Shown piece after piece: positions 58,840-64,000 of a stretch of 64,000 nucleotides of DNA. This DNA comes from Psychrobacillus sp. OK032 (GTDB taxonomy: Bacteria > Bacillota > Bacilli > Bacillales_A > Planococcaceae), in assembly GCF_900111345.1 (NCBI RefSeq), contig NZ_FOGY01000005.1, positions 266,141 to 330,140 on the forward strand. Direction: 5' to 3'. How positions within the stretch are numbered: the stretch's first letter is position 1; every line of letters begins with the position of its first letter. Position numbers and translations under genes: made by a program. The notes beneath the pieces were generated by a model. It did no database searches. It was not told where the DNA came from and saw only the letters and a list, made by a program, of their open reading frames with translations.

Positions 58840-59607
58840 ATGATAATTAGATTTGAAGATCAAAATAGCAATATATTGTATGGGGTATTAAAAGACAAAA
58901 AAGTAAAAGTGATTGACGGAGACATTTTTTCAAATTTTACTGTAACTGAACAAGAATTAGACATAACAGATATAAAATTATTACCCCCTACTGAGCCATC
59001 CAAAGTAGTTTGTATTGGCCTTAATTATGTTGATCATGCAAAAGAGGTAAATCTTGAACTACCGAAAGAACCACTAATTTTTCTTAAACCAAACACAACG
59101 GTAATTGCTACAGAAGATGTAGTTATTTACCCTATACAAACAAAACATGTTGAATATGAAGCAGAATTAGGAATAGTTATTGGAAAGAAAACTAAAAACA
59201 TAACAGAAAAAGAATCTAAAGATGCAATTTTTGGTTATACAATAGCAAATGATATAACAGCACGAGATTTGCAATTTTCTGATGGTCAGTGGACAAGAGG
59301 AAAATCTTTTGATACATTTTGCCCAATTGGTCCGGGTATTGTAAGGGACATCGATCCAAGTAAATTAGATATTACTCTCCATGTTAATGGCGAATTAAAA
59401 CAAAGTTCCAATACTGAAAATTTGATTTTCGGAATAGACTATATCGTGAGCTATGTATCCAAAGTAATGACACTTCTTCCGGGCGATGTAATTATTACAG
59501 GGACTCCTTTTGGAGTAGGTCCCGTAAATCCTAAAGATGAAATGGTAGTTCGTATTAAAGGAATTGGTGAATTAAAAAATAAAATTGTGTTGTCGACAGA
59601 AAGTTAA
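58840..59607 (+). CDS. Fumarylacetoacetate hydrolase family protein
   Basis: 255 residues. Family motif CIGLNYVDHAKEVNLELPKEP, metal ligands in VEYEAELGIVIGKK and IANDITARDLQFSDGQWTRGKSFDTFCPIGP, and the C-terminal LLPGDVIITGTPFGVGP. Members are acylpyruvate hydrolases, 2-keto-acid decarboxylases or ureidoglycolate lyases; which reaction applies cannot be decided. AAAGGAG upstream. Divergent from the 2-hydroxyacid dehydrogenase and followed by the TRAP transporter genes. Confidence 0.88.
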   Translation: MIIRFEDQNSNILYGVLKDKKVKVIDGDIFSNFTVTEQELDITDIKLLPPTEPSKVVCIGLNYVDHAKEVNLELPKEPLIFLKPNTTVIATEDVVIYPIQTKHVEYEAELGIVIGKKTKNITEKESKDAIFGYTIANDITARDLQFSDGQWTRGKSFDTFCPIGPGIVRDIDPSKLDITLHVNGELKQSSNTENLIFGIDYIVSYVSKVMTLLPGDVIITGTPFGVGPVNPKDEMVVRIKGIGELKNKIVLSTES

Positions 59608-59660
59608 TTTTAAAATATATCATTAACAAATAAAAATATTATACGATAGACACTAATTTC

Positions 59661-59673
59661 GTCGACAATCGAC
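59661..59673 (+). promoter_or_regulatory. Probable GntR operator upstream of the TRAP genes
   Basis: GTCGA-CAA-TCGAC, a perfect 5-3-5 dyad matching the core of the other two sites. It lies about 320 bases before dctP with TATAAA just downstream at 59681. The rest of the 59608-59980 gap has no gene or terminator I can support; a long leader is possible. Confidence 0.6.
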
Positions 59674-59980
59674 TCAAAGTGTTATAAAGCAACCAAATGC
59701 CTGTTTTTAGGTACTGGGTGTAATTATACTTTTACACACAAACATTCAAGGACTTACCTGAAAGGAGCGAAGATATCCAAAAAAACAAGCTTTTGTATCA
59801 AGTTCTTGCAAGCAGAAAAGAAAAAAGTTCTACTTTTTGTTTGATAAAAGTATGAGGCATTGGGTCATTATCGATTGGAAAGATGTTAGTTTTACTCAGA
59901 AGTTTGAATTAAACATATGGAGTAATTGATGATTTGTTCTTAAAGAAAGTTTCTATGACATTGGTAAAGGGGATATGAAT

Positions 59981-61051
59981 ATGTTGAAAAAAGGGTTATA
60001 TTTTTTACTTTTAGCTTTTGTAGCTATAACACTTGTAGCATGTTCCAAAACAAATACAACGTCAAGTAGTAGTGGCGGTGCTTCAAATGGAAGCACAAGT
60101 AGTGATAAAAAAATCACAATTATGGCAGCGCATGTTGTATCTACAGAAACTACACAACATAAAGCATTTATGGAATTTAAAAGGCTAGTTGAAGAAAGAT
60201 CGGATGGAAGAATCGAAGTTGATATTTATCCTGATGGTCAGCTAGGTGGAGAAAGAGAAATGATAGAAAGTACACAAGCAGGTAATATTCAGATGTCATC
60301 TCCTTCAGTTGGAGTACTTGCCAACTTCTCTTCTGCACTACAAATATTTGATTTTCCATTTATTTTTAAAGATTCAGAGACAGCGCATAAAGTTGTTGAT
60401 GGAGAATTTGGACAAGAATTATTAAAAGGATTAGAACAAAGCGGACTTGTTGGATTAAATTATGGTGAACTAGGTTATAGACACTTATCCAACAATAAAG
60501 GAGAAATCGTTACACCCGATGATATAGGTGGGTTGAAAATTCGTACGATGGAAGTCCCTATGCATATCGCATATTGGAAAGAAGTAGGAGCAAATCCAAC
60601 ACCATTAGCTTTCACTGAAGTATTTACAGGTTTATCTCAAGGTGTTGTCGATGGAGTTGAAAACGTTCTTGGACTTATCCATTCAGGAAAATTCCACGAG
60701 GTTAGTAAGTATATTACAACAACTGGCCATATTTATGATCCTGAAATATATATCATGAACAAAGATTTCTTTAATGGACTTTCTAAAGATAATCAAGAAA
60801 TAATACAATCCTCTATAAATGATACAGTTACGTATTTGAGGGAATTAAATAGTACGATCGATGCTGAGCTAAGAGTTAAGCTCGAAGAAGAAGGTGCTAT
60901 CTTTAGGGACCTAACTTATGATGAATATAATGCATGGATTGAGGCTTCCGTACCGTTTTATAAAAAGAATGCAGATAAAGTTGATAAAGAAAAATTAATC
61001 CAATTACTTGAAGCTACTGGAAATGACAAATTCCTAGATGCCATAAAATAA
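59981..61051 (+). CDS. dctP: TRAP transporter substrate-binding lipoprotein (DctP type)
   Basis: Extracytoplasmic binding subunit, 356 residues from ATG 59981 (AAAGGGG 8 bases upstream; the ATG at 59975 is only 2 bases from it). Lipobox LVAC puts the lipid-anchored cysteine at residue 21. Family motifs: FKRLVEERSDGRIEVDIYPDGQLGGEREMIE, the FDFPFIFKDSETAHK segment and GLSQGVVDGVENVLG. The conserved Arg in IGGLKIRTMEVPMH pairs with substrate carboxylate, so the ligand is an organic acid. Confidence 0.92.
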   Translation: MLKKGLYFLLLAFVAITLVACSKTNTTSSSSGGASNGSTSSDKKITIMAAHVVSTETTQHKAFMEFKRLVEERSDGRIEVDIYPDGQLGGEREMIESTQAGNIQMSSPSVGVLANFSSALQIFDFPFIFKDSETAHKVVDGEFGQELLKGLEQSGLVGLNYGELGYRHLSNNKGEIVTPDDIGGLKIRTMEVPMHIAYWKEVGANPTPLAFTEVFTGLSQGVVDGVENVLGLIHSGKFHEVSKYITTTGHIYDPEIYIMNKDFFNGLSKDNQEIIQSSINDTVTYLRELNSTIDAELRVKLEEEGAIFRDLTYDEYNAWIEASVPFYKKNADKVDKEKLIQLLEATGNDKFLDAIK

Positions 61052-61062
61052 TAATGTATAAA

Positions 61063-61122
61063 ATTAGCACCCAGAGACTTGGCGATTATACCATAACTTA
61101 ACCACGAATTTCTGGGTGTAAT
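61063..61122 (+). other. Long-loop stem between dctP and dctQ
   Basis: ATTA-GCACCCAGA (61063-61075) pairs with TCTGGGTG-TAAT (61111-61122) across a 35-base loop with no T run. May stabilise the dctP part of the mRNA so that binding protein exceeds permease, as is common for periplasmic-type transporters (inference). Confidence 0.5.
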
Positions 61123-61154
61123 TTAGTTTAAATGCGTTTAAGGAGGCGACTTTA

Positions 61155-61655
61155 ATGAAACTTTATAAACATTTGGATGATCATATTGAAACTTATTTAT
61201 CAGCAAGTTTATTAATTTTCTTCTCATTTTTATGTGTCTTCCAAGTTATTATGCGCTATATCTTTAACGAGTCATTGACATGGTCAGAGGAATTATCAAG
61301 ATATGCATTTGTTTGGTTTGTTTATACAAGTGCAGCCTTTGCGGTAAGATATCAACGGCATGTGAAATTTAACTTTTTAGTGAATATACTTCATAAAATT
61401 TCTCCAACTTATAGTCAAATCCTTAAAATAATTGCTCTATTTTGTTGGATAGGTTTTCTACTATTCGTAGATTACTATAGTGTTCAAACAGTTATTAATC
61501 AGTTCAACATGGGACAAGTATCACCTGCCAACCGAATTCCAATGTATATTGTTTATCTCGGATTACCAATGGGAGCTTTATTAATGACATTTAGAGTTAC
61601 CCAACATATCATAAATGGCTTTAAGGAATTGAGAAACTTAAAAGAAAGCCATTAA
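61155..61655 (+). CDS. dctQ: TRAP transporter small membrane subunit (DctQ type)
   Basis: 166 residues, four hydrophobic segments (LSASLLIFFSFLCVFQVIMRYI, YAFVWFVYTSAAFAVRY, ILKIIALFCWIGFLLFVDYY, VYLGLPMGALLMTFRV). The family motif FNESLTWSEELSRYAFVWFVYTSAA is present. AAGGAGGCG before the ATG. Couples the binding protein to the large permease that follows 19 bases later. Confidence 0.92.
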   Translation: MKLYKHLDDHIETYLSASLLIFFSFLCVFQVIMRYIFNESLTWSEELSRYAFVWFVYTSAAFAVRYQRHVKFNFLVNILHKISPTYSQILKIIALFCWIGFLLFVDYYSVQTVINQFNMGQVSPANRIPMYIVYLGLPMGALLMTFRVTQHIINGFKELRNLKESH

Positions 61656-61674
61656 TTTTACAGGGGGTGAGAGC

Positions 61675-62967
61675 ATGGCTACTCTAATATTATTTGGAAG
61701 TTTTATTATTTTAATGATTCTTAGTGTTCCTATTGCGTTTGCACTTGGTATATCATCTGTTTTAACATTATTCATCACGGAAAAAATGCCACTGCAGTTC
61801 ATTGCACAAGGAATGTTCACTACAGTAGATTCTTACGCTTTAATGGCAGTTCCACTATTTGTATTTGCTGGTTTAATAATGGAACATGGAGGGCTCTCTA
61901 GACGATTAATTGATGTTGCTAAGTCATTTGTTGGTCACCAGACTGGGGGACTTGCTGGAGTTGCAATTTTGGCTTGTACTGTTTTTGCAGCACTTAGTGG
62001 ATCTGGTCCAGCGACGGTTGCAGCTATCGGAGGAATTATGATCCCAGCAATGGTAAAAGAAAAGTACGATCCAGGATTCAGTTCAGGAGTAGTTGCTTCA
62101 GCCGGAACCCTCGGAATAATTATTCCACCAAGTATACCTTTAATTATTTATGGTATTACAACAAATACTTCTATTGGCGATTTATTCATTGCTGGCATCA
62201 TACCTGGTTTATTTATCGCAGCGTTACTTTGGTCGATCAGTTATGTTATCTCTAAAAAGAGAGGTTTTATTGGATCTGGAAAAAAAGCTACTTGGAAAGA
62301 ACGCTTTAATTATATTAATGAAGCAAAGTGGACACTGTTAATGCCCATTGTTGTACTCGGCGGAATTTACGGAGGAATATTTACTCCAACTGAAGCAGCA
62401 GGTATTGCAGTAGCGTATAGTGCCTTTTTAGGAATTTTTATTTATAAGGAAATAAAACGGGCAGATGCAATTGAATTATTTAAACAGACTATTTTAATTT
62501 CTGGGATAATCCTTATTATTATAGCGACCGCTTCTACTTATGGAAGAATTCTTACAATAGAGAAAATCCCTATATTAATTGCGGAGTTTTTAACATCTCT
62601 TCCTGTCGGGTCATGGGTCATTCTTTGTGCAATTGTTATCCTACTTGTGTTTATCGGAATGTTTATGGAAACATTAGCTGGAATTATTTTATTAGCTCCT
62701 ATTTTATTGCCTGTTGTAACAGAATTAGGAATGCATCCCGTGCACTTTGGGATTGTCATGATTTTAGCAGCAGAAATTGGATTTTTAACACCACCGGTTG
62801 GCGATAACCTTAACGTTGCTAGTGCTATTAGTGGATTAACTTTAGAACAAGTTGCTAAAGCAACACTTCCATTTACAATCGCTTTAATCATATTACTATT
62901 TGTTTTTATGTTTGCAGAGCCATTTATTATGTTTTTACCGAATTTAATAGGTGGAACAGGTCGTTAA
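61675..62967 (+). CDS. dctM: TRAP transporter large permease subunit (DctM type)
   Basis: 430 residues with about 12-13 hydrophobic segments; sodium-coupled translocation channel. Family marks include ALSGSGPATVAAIGGIMIPAM, SAGTLGIIIPPSIPLIIYG, GIFTPTEAAGIAVAYS and MILAAEIGFLTPPVGDNLNV near the end. GGGGGTGAG before the ATG. Last gene of the dctPQM unit; a strong terminator follows. Confidence 0.94.
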   Translation: MATLILFGSFIILMILSVPIAFALGISSVLTLFITEKMPLQFIAQGMFTTVDSYALMAVPLFVFAGLIMEHGGLSRRLIDVAKSFVGHQTGGLAGVAILACTVFAALSGSGPATVAAIGGIMIPAMVKEKYDPGFSSGVVASAGTLGIIIPPSIPLIIYGITTNTSIGDLFIAGIIPGLFIAALLWSISYVISKKRGFIGSGKKATWKERFNYINEAKWTLLMPIVVLGGIYGGIFTPTEAAGIAVAYSAFLGIFIYKEIKRADAIELFKQTILISGIILIIIATASTYGRILTIEKIPILIAEFLTSLPVGSWVILCAIVILLVFIGMFMETLAGIILLAPILLPVVTELGMHPVHFGIVMILAAEIGFLTPPVGDNLNVASAISGLTLEQVAKATLPFTIALIILLFVFMFAEPFIMFLPNLIGGTGR

Positions 62968-62994
62968 TGAAAGTACTATCTATCAGACTAAACA

Positions 62995-63046
62995 AAAACA
63001 CCCACAAACATTGATTTGACAACGTTTGTGGGTGTTTTATTGTTTC
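62995..63046 (+). terminator. Terminator after the TRAP operon
   Basis: AAAACACCCACAAAC / GTTTGTGGGTGTTTT, perfect 15-base arms, then TATTGTTTC. Confidence 0.93.
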
Positions 63047-63072
63047 TTGAATTAATTCGTTTTAACTAAGGA

Positions 63073-63155
63073 TACCGGTGGTCGGGGTCGAACCGACACA
63101 TCCAGAGGATACGGGATTTTGAGTCCCGCGCGTCTGCCAATTCCGCCACACCGGC
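63073..63155 (-). tRNA. tRNA-Leu(CAA)
   Basis: Class II tRNA with variable arm; acceptor GCCGGUG / CACCGGU, anticodon stem CGGGA-CUCAAAA-UCCCG reading CAA. CCA is not encoded. Last gene of the minus-strand cluster. Confidence 0.94.
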
Positions 63156-63187
63156 AAAATATAAGTATCATAATTTAATTATAAAAC

Positions 63188-63261
63188 TGGAGGCGGCAAC
63201 CGGATTTGAACCGGTGATAAAGGTGTTGCAGACCTGTGCCTTACCACTTGGCTATGCCGCC
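63188..63261 (-). tRNA. tRNA-Cys(GCA)
   Basis: Acceptor GGCGGCA / UGCCGCC, anticodon loop CUGCAAC (GCA). CCA is encoded at 63188-63190. Confidence 0.95.
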
Positions 63262-63272
63262 GAAGGAAATAA

Positions 63273-63347
63273 TGGAGCGGAAGACGAGGTTCGAACTCGC
63301 GACCCCCACCTTGGCAAGGTGGTGTTCTACCACTGAACTACTTCCGC
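63273..63347 (-). tRNA. tRNA-Gly(GCC)
   Basis: Acceptor GCGGAAG; anticodon stem CACCU..AGGUG around UUGCCAA gives GCC. CCA encoded at 63273-63275. Confidence 0.95.
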
Positions 63348-63356
63348 AAAAAAAAA

Positions 63357-63428
63357 CTGGGGAACCTGGATTCGAACCAGGGCATGACGGAATCAAAATC
63401 CGTTGCCTTACCGCTTGGCTATACCCCA
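63357..63428 (-). tRNA. tRNA-Gln(UUG)
   Basis: Acceptor UGGGGUA / UUCCCCA with a U6-U67 mismatch; anticodon loop UUUUGAU (UUG), discriminator G, no CCA encoded. Confidence 0.92.
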
Positions 63429-63429
63429 A

Positions 63430-63506
63430 TGGGGCGACTGATGGGAATTGAACCCACGAGTGCCGGAATCACAATCCGGTGCGTTAACCACTTCGCCACA
63501 ATCGCC
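63430..63506 (-). tRNA. tRNA-His(GUG), copy 1
   Basis: Extra G at -1 paired with C73 as required for histidyl-tRNA; anticodon stem CCGGA..UCCGG around UUGUGAU (GUG). CCA encoded at 63430-63432. Confidence 0.95.
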
Positions 63507-63543
63507 ATTATTAAATAAAAAAAGAGCTAACTTTAAAGGAATA

Positions 63544-63620
63544 TGGGGCGACTGATGGGAATTGAACCCACGAGTGCCGGAATCACAATCCGGTGCGTTA
63601 ACCACTTCGCCACAATCGCC
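63544..63620 (-). tRNA. tRNA-His(GUG), copy 2
   Basis: Identical to the copy at 63430-63506 over its whole length, including the encoded CCA and the adjoining ATTATT. The two are 37 bases apart. Confidence 0.95.
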
Positions 63621-63646
63621 ATTATTCAAGTTAACTAATAATTAGT

Positions 63647-63720
63647 TGGCAGGGGCAGTAGGAATCGAACCCACATCAAAGGTTTTGGAGACCTCTATTC
63701 TACCGTTAAACTATGCCCCT
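63647..63720 (-). tRNA. tRNA-Trp(CCA)
   Basis: Acceptor AGGGGCA; anticodon stem GAGGU..ACCUU around CUCCAAA (CCA), discriminator G, CCA end encoded at 63647-63649. Confidence 0.95.
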
Positions 63721-63726
63721 AAAAAC

Positions 63727-63810
63727 TGGTGGAGGGGGACGGATTCGAACCGCCGAACCCTAAGGAGCGGATTTACAGTCCGCCGCGTTTAGCCACTTCG
63801 CTACCCCTCC
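63727..63810 (-). tRNA. tRNA-Tyr(GUA)
   Basis: Class II with variable arm; acceptor GGAGGGG; anticodon stem GCGGA..UCCGC around CUGUAAA (GUA). CCA encoded at 63727-63729. Confidence 0.95.
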
Positions 63811-63815
63811 AAGAA

Positions 63816-63891
<76 letters not shown>

Positions 63892-63906
63892 CGGCTAAAA
63901 AAAACA

Positions 63907-63982
63907 TGGTGGCTCAGGACGGAATCGAACCGCCGACACAAGGATTTTCAGTCCTTTGCTCTACCGACTGAGCTACTGAGCC
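63907..63982 (-). tRNA. tRNA-Phe(GAA)
   Basis: Acceptor GGCUCAG / CUGAGCC; anticodon loop CUGAAAA (GAA). CCA encoded at 63907-63909. First of the cluster inside the window; the transcript probably begins further right. Confidence 0.95.
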
Positions 63983-64000
63983 TCTTCGATTTACGCTAAG

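Noticed and set aside
59674..59980. Search for an extra gene between the FAH-family gene and dctP
   Set aside because: A GAAAGGAG is followed by no start codon and all frames close quickly; only the operator and a possible promoter are supported.

Overview
The window is low-GC Firmicutes chromosome. Gene order and content match the Bacillus subtilis hemE/hemH – hmoB – yhaA – ecsAB – hit – trpP – yhaH – scoC(hpr) – prsA – yhaMNO – yhaR – yheA/yheB – bmrCD stretch, with a yjcZ-type sporulation peptide and many spaced rho-independent terminators. Codon use, TTG starts and several missing or extra genes (no ecsC, no pbpF) point to a spore-forming relative outside Bacillus proper. A Planococcaceae/Caryophanaceae member such as Psychrobacillus, Lysinibacillus or Sporosarcina is my best guess; this is inference, not proof.

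Layout. 1-2.7 kb: haem biosynthesis and haem degradation (hemH cut by the window edge, hemE, hmoB). 3-11.2 kb: yhaA, ecsBA, hit, trpP with a TRAP-like (G/U)AG repeat leader, a YtxH-type protein, a candidate small RNA, the transition-state regulator scoC, small membrane proteins and the foldase prsA. 11.6-16.5 kb: yhaO-yhaN-yhaM (nuclease, Rad50-like ATPase, 3'-5' exoribonuclease) as an overlapping operon. 16.5-21.6 kb: a self-regulated XRE/membrane-protein operon, yhzC, yhaR, yheA, yheB, yheE and a frameshifted SRPBCC gene. 21.7-28.3 kb: an MFS exporter, a DUF2935 protein, two degenerate tandem mini-ORFs, and the multidrug ABC exporter bmrCD behind a leader-peptide/terminator attenuator. 28.4-34.2 kb: chromate transporter, CNNM/CBS protein, CDF cation exporter and an AirSR/YhcYZ-like two-component system with a cysteine cluster in the sensor. 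34.3-49.2 kb: Fic toxin with overlapping antitoxin, pgcA, yhcX, a bdbC/thioredoxin thiol-oxidation pair, an RluA synthase, a HIT protein, a protease homologue that has lost its zinc ligands, AKR, trmL, queG, two uncharacterised genes, an orphan ATP-grasp protein and an ECF sigma/anti-sigma pair. 49.3-53.7 kb: proS under a T-box, then small stress/metabolic genes.

53.8-63 kb is a catabolic island: an omega-aminotransferase, a succinate-semialdehyde-type dehydrogenase, a GntR regulator, a D-2-hydroxyacid dehydrogenase, a fumarylacetoacetate-hydrolase-family enzyme and a complete TRAP transporter. Three copies of a TTGTCGA-N3-TCGACAA-type dyad lie in its three control regions, so it looks like one GntR regulon for importing and oxidising an organic acid whose identity cannot be read from the sequence. 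63.07-64 kb is a minus-strand tRNA cluster (Phe, Thr, Tyr, Trp, His, His, Gln, Gly, Cys, Leu in transcription order) that continues past the window.

Between genes there are two kinds of repeat: a dispersed, GC-richer element containing 35-bp direct repeats (copies near 4.2, 11.3-11.6 and 38.7 kb, remnants near 32.3 and 35.2 kb), and two unrelated short arrays that share an exact 21-bp period (17.7 and 32.1 kb). No rRNA, CRISPR array, phage or intact insertion sequence was seen.
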